38,486 nucleotides of DNA from a virus. The stretch covers positions 1-38,486 of IMG/VR virus record IMGVR_UViG_3300046009_004446; one strand, given 5' to 3'. The stretch's first letter is position 1. The number at the start of each line of letters is the position of its first letter. The translations under genes were made by a program, and so were the position numbers. This document shows, one piece after another, positions 18,191 to 26,818 of the stretch. The notes below the pieces were generated by a model. It searched no databases. It saw nothing but the letters and a program-made list of their open reading frames with translations, and was not told the origin of the DNA.

Positions 18191-18334
18191 ATGATTACTA
18201 ACGGTATACAGATTGTAAACGAGATTGGAATTACAGGTGAGAACCCTATCTCACCTATATACCCATTCGAGCGCGTCACTGACGATGAAATCAACAGATA
18301 TACTGATGATGGTGATGAACGCATAATTGACTAA
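18191..18334 (+). CDS. small acidic protein, 47 aa
   Basis: A 47-residue protein: MITNGIQIVNEIGITGENPI then SPIYPFERVTDDEINRYTDD and a tail GDERIID. It starts 1 base after the previous stop and ends 5 bases before the first fibre gene, with frame and spacing typical of a coupled small gene. Acidic, no cysteines. No function is recognised. Confidence 0.6.
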   Translation: MITNGIQIVNEIGITGENPISPIYPFERVTDDEINRYTDDGDERIID

Positions 18335-18339
18335 AAGAG

Positions 18340-20112
18340 ATGGCGGGAATTAAGATAGTTGACCTACCTGCGGTAGGGAGAGACCTTGCGGCAACCGACT
18401 TGTTCGAGATGTCATTAGCAGGTGGCACAGGTAGTCGCAAGATTACCGGCCAAGAGATAATGAACGCATCCAAGCTTTCAGTTAACAACACCCCTGTTAT
18501 CAACGGCACATCCGGCCGCATATTCTTCCAAGATGCTGCTAATGTGTTGCAGCAAAGCGGTAACTTGTTTTGGGATAATACGAATGGATTTTTAGGAATA
18601 GGTACAAGTAGTCCATCAACAAGATTACACGTTGTAGGTTCTGAATATACTTTTGCAGCAACAAGCGGTGGGATTAATTTTTATAATACTCCAGGAGCAA
18701 ATTCACACTTCAATTTTACAAATTTACGTCAAGATTCAGACTATACATTTAGACAAAATAGAAACGGAGCAGTAAACACAACATCATTAATTTTAAAAGG
18801 TAACACAGGCAACGTCCTCATCAACACAACAACCGATGCAGGCTTCCGTTTAGATGTAAATGGGAGTGCGAGGGTGCAGGGGAATACTACTTTTTTAGGC
18901 ACTATAGCGGGTAGTAACGCTGCACGTTTTGTTATTGCTGCACAAAACTTTGCGGTAAATATAACTTCTACTAATCCAACTAATGGGGAAGGAAGTTTAA
19001 TAACAACAGGTGCAATTACAACTACAGATAACCAAACTAAAAATGTTATTAACGTAAACAACGCAGTAACTTCAACTTTGGCAAGTTTTAATACCTTAAA
19101 TGGTTTTGCGTTTACATCAAATATTAATCAAACCCTCGGAACAATAAGAGGTTTATTTATAGCACCTACTCTTACAGCTTCAACTGACTTTAGAGCAATT
19201 GAGACAACAGTTGGGAATGTATTATTTGGGACAATTTCAGGCAACGTAGGTATTGGGACTGATACGCCTGCATCTAAACTTTTTCTTGATGGCGGAGTAT
19301 TCACAAAAAAATATTACACAAATACGAGTAACCAAACAATAAATTTTGGTAGCGCATTTGAACTTTTTGGAACTCCACATAGTTCAAGTGGATTTACCTT
19401 TTTTATAAATCCAACCGGTTGGTTAGTCGGATGGGATTTAAGAATAGGTAATTCAACTAATAATATATTATTTAATAGCACTACAGGTATAACTGCAAAC
19501 AGATTAAATTCTAATGAATTAATTTTAGGCGGGGGTCAATTAAGTTATTACAGAGTTTCTCCTGCAACAGGTTTTTCATACGATTCTGCAGGTGGTTGGA
19601 ATTTTGTACTTCGTGGAAGTTCATCTGAAAATTTAAGAGTAGTTGGCTCAACAGGCAATGTCCTAATCAACACCACCACAGACGCAGGCTTTAGACTTGA
19701 CGTTAACGGGACTGCTAGGGTGAGTGGGAACTTGACATTTGGATTTAATACAACTTATATTACAACTTCAAGTACCGGAGGTGGTATCAATGCAGGAATA
19801 AATACATTTTTTAACAATGGTGCAGTTTGGATAGATGATACAAGTGTAAGAGCGTTAGATATTACATATAACAATGGAATTAAAATAGCAAACACAACAA
19901 GATATCCTCTTTCATTAGGTACAAGTTCGAAGGCAGTAGCATCCGCTCAATTAGAAATGGTCAGCACTACTCAAGGCTTCCTACCCCCACGAATGACACA
20001 GACACAGCGTAACGCTATTGCTAGTCCGGCTATCGGTCTTGAGATTTATCAGACTGACGCGACTGAAGGAAAGTATATTTATAAATCGTCCGGATGGACA
20101 TATATTGGTTAA
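18340..20112 (+). CDS. fibre-type paralogue 1, 590 aa
   Basis: A 590-residue fibre protein. The N-terminal 80 residues (MAGIKIVDLPAVGRDL, then SRKITGQEIMNASKL) are nearly identical in the paralogue at 22239 and form the presumed particle-attachment domain. The shaft contains two copies of the module TGNVLINTTTDAGFRLDVNG (DNA at 18804 and 19651). The C-terminus ends with LEMVSTTQGFLPPRMTQTQR and IGLEIYQTDATEGKYIYKS, a tip domain also present in paralogue 2 but replaced in paralogue 3. These are candidate receptor-binding fibres that recognise the host surface. The protein is rich in Asn, Thr and Gly. Confidence 0.75.
   Translation: MAGIKIVDLPAVGRDLAATDLFEMSLAGGTGSRKITGQEIMNASKLSVNNTPVINGTSGRIFFQDAANVLQQSGNLFWDNTNGFLGIGTSSPSTRLHVVGSEYTFAATSGGINFYNTPGANSHFNFTNLRQDSDYTFRQNRNGAVNTTSLILKGNTGNVLINTTTDAGFRLDVNGSARVQGNTTFLGTIAGSNAARFVIAAQNFAVNITSTNPTNGEGSLITTGAITTTDNQTKNVINVNNAVTSTLASFNTLNGFAFTSNINQTLGTIRGLFIAPTLTASTDFRAIETTVGNVLFGTISGNVGIGTDTPASKLFLDGGVFTKKYYTNTSNQTINFGSAFELFGTPHSSSGFTFFINPTGWLVGWDLRIGNSTNNILFNSTTGITANRLNSNELILGGGQLSYYRVSPATGFSYDSAGGWNFVLRGSSSENLRVVGSTGNVLINTTTDAGFRLDVNGTARVSGNLTFGFNTTYITTSSTGGGINAGINTFFNNGAVWIDDTSVRALDITYNNGIKIANTTRYPLSLGTSSKAVASAQLEMVSTTQGFLPPRMTQTQRNAIASPAIGLEIYQTDATEGKYIYKSSGWTYIG
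18804..18875 (+). repeat. fibre module repeat, copy 1
   Basis: Encodes TGNVLINTTTDAGFRLDVNG then SARVQG. DNA class 1: it contains GGCTTCCGTTTAGATGT. Confidence 0.8.
19651..19728 (+). repeat. fibre module repeat, copy 2
   Basis: Same amino acid module as copy 1, but DNA class 2: GGCTTTAGACTTGACGTTAA, also found in copy 4. Confidence 0.8.
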
Positions 20113-20128
20113 TCATAAAAAACAAAAA

Positions 20129-20401
20129 ATGGAAAACACAACACCACAAGGAGGAGTAGCTATCGAACCGGTAGTATACCCATTAAACGAAGGGACAGCA
20201 ACACTATTGTCTGTCTTAGTTCTTAACTTCCCAACTGATGCAGTAACATGCACAACTTATTGGCAGTTGCTTACTGAGGATGGCAAGCAATTGGCACAGG
20301 GCAACTATACCTTGACTGAGGAGCAGTTTGCAGCATGGGGTCAAGACAATAACTTTGTCAATGAGTGCGTAGCTGAGGCTATTGGAGTAGTAATCATTTA
20401 A
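20129..20401 (+). CDS. hypothetical protein, 90 aa
   Basis: Not recognised. It starts at the ATG 16 bases after the stop of the first fibre gene; a longer in-frame reading from 20018 would overlap that gene heavily and is rejected. Sequence features are QGGVAIEPVVYPLNEGTA, SVLVLNFPTDAVTCTTYWQL and a C-terminal hydrophobic AIGVVII. It may assemble with the fibres as a small chaperone or cap, as it sits between two fibre genes, but there is no motif to support that. Confidence 0.65.
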   Translation: MENTTPQGGVAIEPVVYPLNEGTATLLSVLVLNFPTDAVTCTTYWQLLTEDGKQLAQGNYTLTEEQFAAWGQDNNFVNECVAEAIGVVII

Positions 20402-20412
20402 TCTATATAATC

Positions 20413-20556
20413 ATGAATCAAATCGTTTTAAATCAAGAGCAATTAGCAAAATTAGAAGCTTTCATTCAGGAGATGCCTATGAAGTATGCAATGCCACTCG
20501 TTCAGTTCTTGAATGAGATTGCAAAAGAACAGCAGCCTGAGGTAACAGAAGAATAA
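20413..20556 (+). CDS. small helical protein, 47 aa
   Basis: A 47-residue protein starting MNQIVLNQEQLAKLEAFIQE and continuing MPMKYAMPLVQFLNEIAKEQ with a short acidic tail. A single long amphipathic helix of heptad type is likely, so it may form an oligomer or bind a fibre as an assembly chaperone. It is placed 2 bases before the second fibre gene. Function is unknown. Confidence 0.6.
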   Translation: MNQIVLNQEQLAKLEAFIQEMPMKYAMPLVQFLNEIAKEQQPEVTEE

Positions 20557-20558
20557 CT

Positions 20559-22235
20559 ATGGCCGGAATAAAAATTGTCGACCTACCCGCATTGGGTAGG
20601 GACCTGTTGTCAACAGACCTACTTGAGCTCTCAATCGGAGGCACTGCTAGTCGTAAGATTACAGGGCAAGAGATAATGAACGCCTCAAAGTTAAATGTTG
20701 GCGCAACTCCTATCGTTAGTGGAACGGTAGGTCGCGTTTTATTCCAAGGTACGGGTAATGTGTTACAGCAGAGCGCTAATCTTTTTTGGGACGACGCCAA
20801 TTTAAGGTTGGGCATTAATGGCACCCCAACAAGTTCGTTGGAGATTTTTTACAATCCTACGGGAATTAGCAACACTATTGGTTTAACATTAAATTCAGGA
20901 AGCACAGGCAGTACGTTAAAAGCTATAAGATTTACCGCAGGGACTTTTGGTGAATTAGGTACATTTGGTGTGAACACGGGCTCAGGTGAATTTAGATGGG
21001 CAACAAGTGCCTCATACTTTCCAACTATTTATTCAAATGGTGCGGAGCGTTTACGAATAGCCACAACAGGCAACGTCCTAATAAACACAACAACCGACGC
21101 AGGCTTCCGTTTAGACGTCAATGGTACTGCGAGGGTCAAAGGAGTAGGAACAACATCTTCTACAACAGCTTTTACTGTACAAAATAGTTCAGGAACAACA
21201 AACTTTCTTATTAGGGATGATGGGCAGCTATCAAGTTCAGGAACAGACTCTAATATCTATTCAAACTTTACAACAGGTAATAAATCACCATTGCTATTCA
21301 GTCATAGTGGATATGGTACAGCAACGCCAAATGATACAAGGATTGATATTGGATTTAGAGGAAGACAACCGGGCGGATTAAATAGCTATGATTTTCTTAC
21401 TTATAAGGTATTCCAAGGAACGGACCCAAATGTAACTACAGGGTTTGAGTTTTATACACATCAAAATCAATCAGGAGCTAGTGCATCTGTTTTAGCAATG
21501 TCTATAAATGGAGGTAACGTAGGTATTGGGACGACTTCACCATCTCATAAATTGACCATAGCACAAGACGGATATAATTTAAGATTAGCTAATACCGCAG
21601 CAGCTAATGGATATAATATAGGTAGAAATAATGCTAACGGCTTGCTTTACTTTTATGGTGACCAATCGGGATTTAATGGATATGTTTTTGATGGTATAAA
21701 TGGAGAACGTATGCGTATAGCAGGTTCTACAGGCAACGTCCTAATCAACACCACCACAGACGCAGGCTTTAGACTTGACGTTAATGGGACTGCGAGGTTT
21801 CAAGGGGAAACACAAATAGGACTTGGAACAACCGGAGTAATAAACAATTTAATCTTTAACTCAAACAGAGGGGGCGCAGGGTTAAGAGCAGGTATTTATT
21901 GGAGTTCGGGTTCTTCTATAATCAATAGAAGGAAATTTAGCGGCGGTAATGATAATACATTATCTTTCTTAGTAGGTACTACAACTGAACTATTGACCAT
22001 ACAAGAGCACAACGGTACGGTTGTTACTAACAATGTAGGTATCAACAATACAAACCCGAATCCTTCTGCGGTTCTTGACGTAGCATCGACCACTCAAGGC
22101 TTCCTACCACCAAGAATGACAAACGCACAACGCACAGCAATTGTAAGCCCGGCTGTGGGGTTGATTGTATACTGTACTGATGTTACAGAAGGTTTATGGA
22201 TTTACAAGTCCCTAGGATGGACATTTATAGTATAA
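20559..22235 (+). CDS. fibre-type paralogue 2, 558 aa
   Basis: A 558-residue fibre protein. The N-terminal domain (MAGIKIVDLPALGRDLLSTD) is clearly related to the other two but differs in several positions from both. It has two module repeats, TGNVLINTTTDAGFRLDVNG (DNA at 21065 and 21729), and a C-terminal tip (VASTTQGFLPPRMTNAQRTA, SPAVGLIVYCTDVTEGL) shared with paralogue 1. The second repeat has the same DNA class as the second of paralogue 1. It presumably forms part of the same fibre set. The shared modules make recombination between the genes likely. Confidence 0.75.
   Translation: MAGIKIVDLPALGRDLLSTDLLELSIGGTASRKITGQEIMNASKLNVGATPIVSGTVGRVLFQGTGNVLQQSANLFWDDANLRLGINGTPTSSLEIFYNPTGISNTIGLTLNSGSTGSTLKAIRFTAGTFGELGTFGVNTGSGEFRWATSASYFPTIYSNGAERLRIATTGNVLINTTTDAGFRLDVNGTARVKGVGTTSSTTAFTVQNSSGTTNFLIRDDGQLSSSGTDSNIYSNFTTGNKSPLLFSHSGYGTATPNDTRIDIGFRGRQPGGLNSYDFLTYKVFQGTDPNVTTGFEFYTHQNQSGASASVLAMSINGGNVGIGTTSPSHKLTIAQDGYNLRLANTAAANGYNIGRNNANGLLYFYGDQSGFNGYVFDGINGERMRIAGSTGNVLINTTTDAGFRLDVNGTARFQGETQIGLGTTGVINNLIFNSNRGGAGLRAGIYWSSGSSIINRRKFSGGNDNTLSFLVGTTTELLTIQEHNGTVVTNNVGINNTNPNPSAVLDVASTTQGFLPPRMTNAQRTAIVSPAVGLIVYCTDVTEGLWIYKSLGWTFIV
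21065..21137 (+). repeat. fibre module repeat, copy 3
   Basis: DNA class 1: it contains GGCTTCCGTTTAGACGTCAA, also present in copies 5 and 6. Confidence 0.8.
21729..21797 (+). repeat. fibre module repeat, copy 4
   Basis: DNA class 2: GGCTTTAGACTTGACGTTAA, near-identical to copy 2. Confidence 0.8.
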
Positions 22236-22238
22236 GAT

Positions 22239-23906
22239 ATGGCAGGAATTAAGATAGTTGATTTACCGGCAGTAGGCAGAGATTTAGCAGCCACTGACCT
22301 ATTTGAAATGTCCTTAGTAGGCGGAACAGGAAGCCGTAAGATAACAGGACAGGAAATTATGAACGCCTCAAAACTGAGCGTCAACAATACACCTGTCATA
22401 AATGGTACAGCAGGCCGAATCTTTTTCCAAGATGCTGCCAATGTCCTACAGCAGTCAGGTAACTTGTTTTGGAACAATACGACTAACAGATTAGGTATTG
22501 GAACTGCAACACCAACTGCACCTATTCACATACTATACAATCCCGCATCACAAAACGGAATAAATATAGATGCAACTGCAAATAATGTAAATCACATTGG
22601 ATTTTTAAGAGAAGGCGCTCTATATGGTAGGTTTGGAATAAACGCAAGTAGTGGAGAATTTAGATGGGATTGCGGTGCGGGATTAGGTTCGTATTTTGCT
22701 ACTATTTACACGGGTAATGCAGAACGATTGAGAATCTTTACGGATGGTAATTTAGGACTAAACACCTCAACAAATGCAGGCTTCCGTTTAGACGTCAATG
22801 GTACTGCGAGGGTGAGTGGGAACACTTTACTTGATAGCGGAATAATTGCAACAAGTTCAGGAACCACAAGACTGCAAAGCTCGTTGAATTTCTTTTCTCA
22901 TCAAAGATTGGCTTCATCGGGTGCATTTGGATTTGACATAAGAAATAGTGCTGCAACACAATGTGCTTTATGGACTTACGATGCAGGAAGCGGAAATATT
23001 AATTTTGGAGGTTCTACAAGTGCAGGTGCTTTGTTGTTATCAACAAATAACGCTGAAAGATTACGGATATTCCAAACAACAGGCAACATAGCCATCAATA
23101 CCACCACAGACGATGGCTTCCGTTTAGACGTCAATGGAACTGCGAGGGTGAGTGGGAATACGACTATTGTAGGCACGTCTTTAAGTAGCTTTTCTGTAAG
23201 CAACGGAGCAACTGCAATGATTCAAACTGCATCAAGTGGTATTGGTTCATCTGATTTTAGATTCCGTTTATTTAACAACGGAAACACGCAAACATTAGAC
23301 CTTTATGGTTCGGGTGATTATGACCATCAATCTAAACACGCTTTTAGAACTAATGGAACTGAAAGGATGCGTATATTTTCTACAGGCAACGTACTCATAA
23401 ACACCACCACAGACGCAGGCTATAAACTTGACGTGAATGGTACGGCTAGGGTTTTAGGTAATTTAACTATTACAACAGGAGGCACAGGTACTAATACGTT
23501 TAATGCTAATATAAATTTTCTATCAGCAAACCGTAATAATGTTTCAGGGCTGTTAGATTTACAAAACGCAGCAAATTTATCGGCTTTTTTAGCCGTAACA
23601 GGAACACCTACAGCAGGGACAGGATTTGATTATTTTTTAATACAAGGAACAACAAATTCTACTACTATAAATACGGTTAGAAATATATTTAATGTGTCTC
23701 CTACTTATAACCTAACAGGAACATTTACAGGAATAATGAGAGGATTTTATTATAATCCTACTCTAACAAGTATGACAGGTGTTACTGCACACTATGCTAT
23801 TCACTCAACAAGTGGGCGAGTGAGACTTGAGGGACTACCTACATCACCTACAGGGCTTAGTGCAGGTGACCTTTACAATGATGGGGGAACGATTAAAATT
23901 GTATAA
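22239..23906 (+). CDS. fibre-type paralogue 3, 555 aa
   Basis: A 555-residue fibre protein. Its first 75 residues match paralogue 1 almost exactly in protein but differ at many synonymous DNA positions. It contains three module repeats (DNA at 22741, 23079 and 23382), the last with a YKLDVNG variant. Unlike paralogues 1 and 2, its C-terminus has no LPPRM-type tip and ends with EGLPTSPTGLSAGDLYNDGG, a different short ending often seen in Bacteroidota phage proteins. It may therefore bind a different receptor or form another part of the fibre. It begins 3 bases after the stop of paralogue 2. Confidence 0.75.
   Translation: MAGIKIVDLPAVGRDLAATDLFEMSLVGGTGSRKITGQEIMNASKLSVNNTPVINGTAGRIFFQDAANVLQQSGNLFWNNTTNRLGIGTATPTAPIHILYNPASQNGINIDATANNVNHIGFLREGALYGRFGINASSGEFRWDCGAGLGSYFATIYTGNAERLRIFTDGNLGLNTSTNAGFRLDVNGTARVSGNTLLDSGIIATSSGTTRLQSSLNFFSHQRLASSGAFGFDIRNSAATQCALWTYDAGSGNINFGGSTSAGALLLSTNNAERLRIFQTTGNIAINTTTDDGFRLDVNGTARVSGNTTIVGTSLSSFSVSNGATAMIQTASSGIGSSDFRFRLFNNGNTQTLDLYGSGDYDHQSKHAFRTNGTERMRIFSTGNVLINTTTDAGYKLDVNGTARVLGNLTITTGGTGTNTFNANINFLSANRNNVSGLLDLQNAANLSAFLAVTGTPTAGTGFDYFLIQGTTNSTTINTVRNIFNVSPTYNLTGTFTGIMRGFYYNPTLTSMTGVTAHYAIHSTSGRVRLEGLPTSPTGLSAGDLYNDGGTIKIV
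22741..22820 (+). repeat. fibre module repeat, copy 5
   Basis: Divergent 5' part (LGLNTSTNAG), then DNA class 1 GGCTTCCGTTTAGACGTCAA and ARVSGN. Confidence 0.75.
23079..23158 (+). repeat. fibre module repeat, copy 6
   Basis: Encodes TGNIAINTTTDDGFRLDVNG; DNA class 1. Confidence 0.75.
23382..23450 (+). repeat. fibre module repeat, copy 7
   Basis: Encodes TGNVLINTTTDAGYKLDVNG; closest in its first half to class 2 (ACCACCACAGACGCAGGC). Confidence 0.75.
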
Positions 23907-24043
23907 TGGCAAAGATTAAAGAAATTAGTAAATTTGTAGAAGCTCCAAAGAAGAGCCGCAAAGGCGTGCACGCAAAGAGCAAGACAAGTAAGTTGAAAAC
24001 AAGCAAGAACTATACCAAGAAGTATAGGGGACAAGGAAAATGA
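23906..24043 (+). CDS. small basic protein, 45 aa
   Basis: A 45-residue lysine/serine-rich protein: MAKIKEISKFVEAPKKSRKG, then VHAKSKTSKLKTSKNYTKKY and RGQGK. The KKSRKGVHAKSKTSK signature is one I associate with Bacteroidota phages, generally without known role. Both ends share bases with its neighbours (TAATG with the fibre gene, ATGA with the holin gene). It is likely nucleic-acid-binding by charge, and its position at the head of the lysis genes could reflect ribosomal coupling only. Confidence 0.75.
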   Translation: MAKIKEISKFVEAPKKSRKGVHAKSKTSKLKTSKNYTKKYRGQGK

Positions 24044-24534
24044 AAAGCAAGTTGACTATATTTCTTTTAACATTGGCGTCTATTTTGGCGCCTGTAGAGC
24101 TATCCGTTATATGTTTATTCGGGACAATGGGGGTGGATACAATTGTAAAGCTCATCTCCCTGAAGTTTATAGCCAAAAGAGAGGGTCGGCCATACAGAGA
24201 TGTGTTCCTCTCAAAGATGCTCCGCAGAGGGTATATGTTCAAGCTTGCAGGGTACGCCTTTGTGGCTATCCCGCTATTCCCGCTTGACTACTACCTACTC
24301 ACGCCATTTGTCAAGAACTTACTGTCTGTAACAGGATACGAGATTGTATTAAATAAGGCGCTGTTTACAAACGGCATCCTTATCATCTTCTCACTAATTG
24401 AGATATCGTCAATCAACGAGAATTGGTTTGACATCACAGGTAACAATATGCTTAAGGCAGTGTTCACCGTTGTAAAGAAAATTAGAGCAACCGTAGAGGG
24501 TGCAGCTGAAACCTATCGAAATATAAAGAAATAG
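24040..24534 (+). CDS. holin-like membrane protein, 164 aa
   Basis: A 164-residue protein with hydrophobic segments at about residues 5-30 ([20 protein letters not shown]), 69-92 ([20 protein letters not shown]) and 105-122 ([18 protein letters not shown]), then a basic amphipathic tail. The [17 protein letters not shown] segment resembles the end of phage holins of the phage_holin_4 type, which places the tail in the cytoplasm. Holins time lysis by making holes in the inner membrane. Directly downstream lies an M15 peptidase, which supports the reading. I place three or four membrane helices. Confidence 0.75.
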   Translation: MKSKLTIFLLTLASILAPVELSVICLFGTMGVDTIVKLISLKFIAKREGRPYRDVFLSKMLRRGYMFKLAGYAFVAIPLFPLDYYLLTPFVKNLLSVTGYEIVLNKALFTNGILIIFSLIEISSINENWFDITGNNMLKAVFTVVKKIRATVEGAAETYRNIKK

Positions 24535-24535
24535 T

Positions 24536-25000
24536 ATGTTGACAACAGCACAACTTATCTCAAAGTACGGACAACCTAACGAAAAGGGAACGTACTTAAA
24601 AACAATTACTTTACCGTACCCGATGCGAATTGCGTGGGATACTGATACTAAAGTAACAAAGATGCGTTGCCATAAAGATGTTGCAGATTCGTTTTTAGCC
24701 GTGTTTAATGACATTTTATCTCACTACGGGTACGAGCGTATAGTAGAGTTAGGAATAGACCTTTACGGTGGCTGTTTTAACTTCCGTAAGATGCGAGGTG
24801 GTACGTCTTGGAGCACTCACTCTTGGGGAATCGCAATTGACTTAGACCCTGCTCGTAATACATTAAAGGAGACAGCAAAGACAGCACGATTTGCTCGTGC
24901 TGAGTACAAGGATATGATAGATATATTCTACAAGCATGGATTCATTAGCCTTGGTCGTGAGAAGAACTTTGATTGGATGCACTTTCAGTATAACAAATGA
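24536..25000 (+). CDS. M15-family peptidoglycan endopeptidase (endolysin)
   Basis: A 154-residue peptidase of the M15 (VanY/D,D-carboxypeptidase-like) family. The zinc ligands are visible: H and D in [13 protein letters not shown] (about residues 97-109) and H in DWMHFQ near the C-terminus. [16 protein letters not shown] at the start and [10 protein letters not shown] in the middle fit the fold. It has no signal peptide, so it would need the holin to reach the cell wall, where it would cut peptide cross-links. It follows the holin gene by 1 base and overlaps the next gene by 4. Confidence 0.9.
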   Translation: MLTTAQLISKYGQPNEKGTYLKTITLPYPMRIAWDTDTKVTKMRCHKDVADSFLAVFNDILSHYGYERIVELGIDLYGGCFNFRKMRGGTSWSTHSWGIAIDLDPARNTLKETAKTARFARAEYKDMIDIFYKHGFISLGREKNFDWMHFQYNK

Positions 25001-25278
25001 GAAATAAACTAGCCGGAACAAAAAAAGGAAAATCTGATAGCGCTAAGTACTATCAGGATAATCCAGAGGCTCGTAAGAAGAAGATTGCTTACGACACCAA
25101 GTACCATTCTACTGAAAGTAGAAAGGAATACCGCGCTGAGTTACAAAAAATCAATCGAGAGAAAGGAACTCACGGGAACGGCGATGGAAAAGACGTAGCC
25201 CACAAGTCAAAGACCCGTACTCGTATGCAGTCTCAATCTAAAAACCGCGCTGACAAGAAGCGCTCATTTTTCAAGTAA
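24997..25278 (+). CDS. conserved basic phage protein, 93 aa
   Basis: A 93-residue protein with a basic helix ([21 protein letters not shown]) and a conserved signature of the type [20 protein letters not shown], then [20 protein letters not shown]. This pattern recurs in many phages, in the lysis or structural region, without a known function; GNGDGKD resembles a turn of HNH-like or nucleic-acid-binding proteins but no clear catalytic set is visible. It sits between the endolysin and the candidate spanin, overlapping one by 4 bases and the other by 1. Confidence 0.75.
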   Translation: MRNKLAGTKKGKSDSAKYYQDNPEARKKKIAYDTKYHSTESRKEYRAELQKINREKGTHGNGDGKDVAHKSKTRTRMQSQSKNRADKKRSFFK

Positions 25279-25754
25279 TGAAACGAATTGCTCTTATTTT
25301 TCTTGCAGTGCACTTACTTTTCTCATGCGGCGCTGAGCGCCTGCATCAAAAGGCTGTTAATAAGGGCTATGTTCACACTATAGAGTGTGATACCATAAAG
25401 GTCCCGTACTTAGTTGTCAAGAACATCAAAGGTAAAGACTCTTTAATATACAGAGACTCTATAGTTCCTAGGTTAGTAAATAATTACATTCCTAAGTGGA
25501 AGGTACGTTTTGATAATAAGCGATTCAATGATAGCTTAAAGTATATACGAAAAGTATATCGTGACAGCTTAAAGGCTGAAATTAAAATGCACGATGACAG
25601 CCTAGAGGCTGCTATAAAAATCAACAAACAAGACAATAAAGTCATTGTAAAAACAAGAAAGAAAGGTAACGCTAACCTTTGGTTATTCGTAATTGGGTTT
25701 GTCATCGGATTAATTACTCGCTACCTGTTCAAGTTCTCTAAATTTAATCTATGA
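25278..25754 (+). CDS. candidate one-piece spanin (lipoprotein with C-terminal membrane anchor)
   Basis: A 158-residue protein with two membrane signals. The N-terminus has a signal sequence ([17 protein letters not shown]) with the lipobox-like LFSC, lipidation expected at Cys17. Residues about 132-151 (NLWLFVIGFVIGLITRYLF) form a C-terminal transmembrane helix. In between is a charged, partly coiled domain with DSIVPRLVNNYIPKW and repeated D-S-L segments. A lipid anchor in the outer membrane and a helix in the inner membrane is the arrangement of u-spanins such as T1 gp11, which fuse the two membranes. It lies in the lysis cassette. The assignment rests on topology and context, not sequence similarity. 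Confidence 0.7.
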   Translation: MKRIALIFLAVHLLFSCGAERLHQKAVNKGYVHTIECDTIKVPYLVVKNIKGKDSLIYRDSIVPRLVNNYIPKWKVRFDNKRFNDSLKYIRKVYRDSLKAEIKMHDDSLEAAIKINKQDNKVIVKTRKKGNANLWLFVIGFVIGLITRYLFKFSKFNL

Positions 25755-26785
25755 GTAAATTTCGTCCAAGGATTACGCGAGAAGAGTTTGAGATAGTTTC
25801 TCAGTACCGCGCAATCAAAAACGAGGCAAATGAATTAGGTCTCGACGATGCCGATGTAAAACACGGTTGGATAAAATCCAAGACAGCCTCACTCTTCTTT
25901 AAGAACCCTAACTTCAAGTCGAAGGAAGAGGAGAATTACGAGCGGATTCGTGAGTCTATCTTAAAGGATATTGATGCGCATACCCCCAAGTATGAGATAT
26001 TAAAGAGAGAGAACTCAGGTGAATCTCATCTATTGGTAATAGACCCCGCTGACGTGCACATAGGTAAGCTATGTGACGCTTTTGAGACAGGAGAGACCTA
26101 CGACAATCAGATAGCCGTAAAGCGCGTCTTAGAAGGTGTTCAAGGAATACTTGACAAGTCAACCGGGTTCAAAATCGACAAGATACTTTTTATTGGTGGT
26201 AACGACATCCTTCACATTGACACACCGAGACGAACCACTACGGCAGGTACTCCTCAGGATACCGATGGTATGTGGTACTCGAATTTTTTAATAGCAAAAC
26301 AATTATATGTTGAGATTCTTGAAAGGCTGCTTACTGTGGCTGACGTTCATTTTACTTTTAATCCCTCAAACCACGATTATGTTCATGGCTTCTTCCTTGC
26401 TGACGTTATTAGAACGTGGTTTAAAGACTGTAAGCAAATTACTTTTGACTGCTCAATTTCGCATCGCAAGGCTTTTAGGTACGGACTAAACCTTATTGGA
26501 ACTACCCACGGTGATGGTGCTAAGAACCAAGACCTTCCTCTTTTGATGGCTACGGAGTTTCCTATGGATTGGAGCTTGACCAAGCATCGTTACGTGTACA
26601 CGCATCACGTTCACCATAAGTTCTCAAAAGACTACATCGGGGTAACCGTTGAGTCATTGCGCTCTCCATCGGGCACAGATTCATGGCATCATCGTGCAGG
26701 CTATCAGCACGCCCCCAAAGCGATTGAAGGATTTTTGCATCATAAGATTAATGGGCAAGTTGCACGTTTATCCCATATATTCTGA
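25751..26785 (+). CDS. calcineurin-type metallophosphoesterase
   Basis: A 344-residue protein with the metallophosphoesterase motif set: DVHIGK (about residue 100), GGNDILH (about 147), PSNHDYVH (about 203, a variant of GNHD), THGDGAK (about 254) and HHVHH (about 285). These residues bind two metals that hydrolyse phosphoester bonds. The first 90 residues are a charged helical extension without motif. It overlaps the spanin gene by 4 bases. The substrate is unknown; phages use such enzymes on nucleic acid ends, nucleotides or cyclic signalling molecules. A promoter box follows 7 bases after its stop. Confidence 0.85.
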   Translation: MSKFRPRITREEFEIVSQYRAIKNEANELGLDDADVKHGWIKSKTASLFFKNPNFKSKEEENYERIRESILKDIDAHTPKYEILKRENSGESHLLVIDPADVHIGKLCDAFETGETYDNQIAVKRVLEGVQGILDKSTGFKIDKILFIGGNDILHIDTPRRTTTAGTPQDTDGMWYSNFLIAKQLYVEILERLLTVADVHFTFNPSNHDYVHGFFLADVIRTWFKDCKQITFDCSISHRKAFRYGLNLIGTTHGDGAKNQDLPLLMATEFPMDWSLTKHRYVYTHHVHHKFSKDYIGVTVESLRSPSGTDSWHHRAGYQHAPKAIEGFLHHKINGQVARLSHIF

Positions 26786-26792
26786 TTTTCAT

Positions 26793-26800
26793 TATCTTTG
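26793..26800 (+). promoter_or_regulatory. rightward -7 box TATCTTTG
   Basis: TATCTTTG lies 18 bases before the ATG at 26819. It is the fourth of five TATCTTTGT boxes. Confidence 0.6.
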
Positions 26801-26818
26801 TCATATAAATTTAATAAA

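Noticed and set aside
20018-20128. Longer start for the 90-residue gene
   Set aside because: It would overlap the fibre gene by almost 100 bases in another frame; the ATG at 20129 fits the spacing.
18804-23450. Fibre module repeats as a diversity-generating retroelement
   Set aside because: No reverse transcriptase gene and no adenine-biased template/variable repeat pair is visible in the window.
26798-26818. TTG start upstream of the 79-residue coiled-coil gene
   Set aside because: It lies within the TATCTTTG promoter box; the ATG at 26819 is the natural start.
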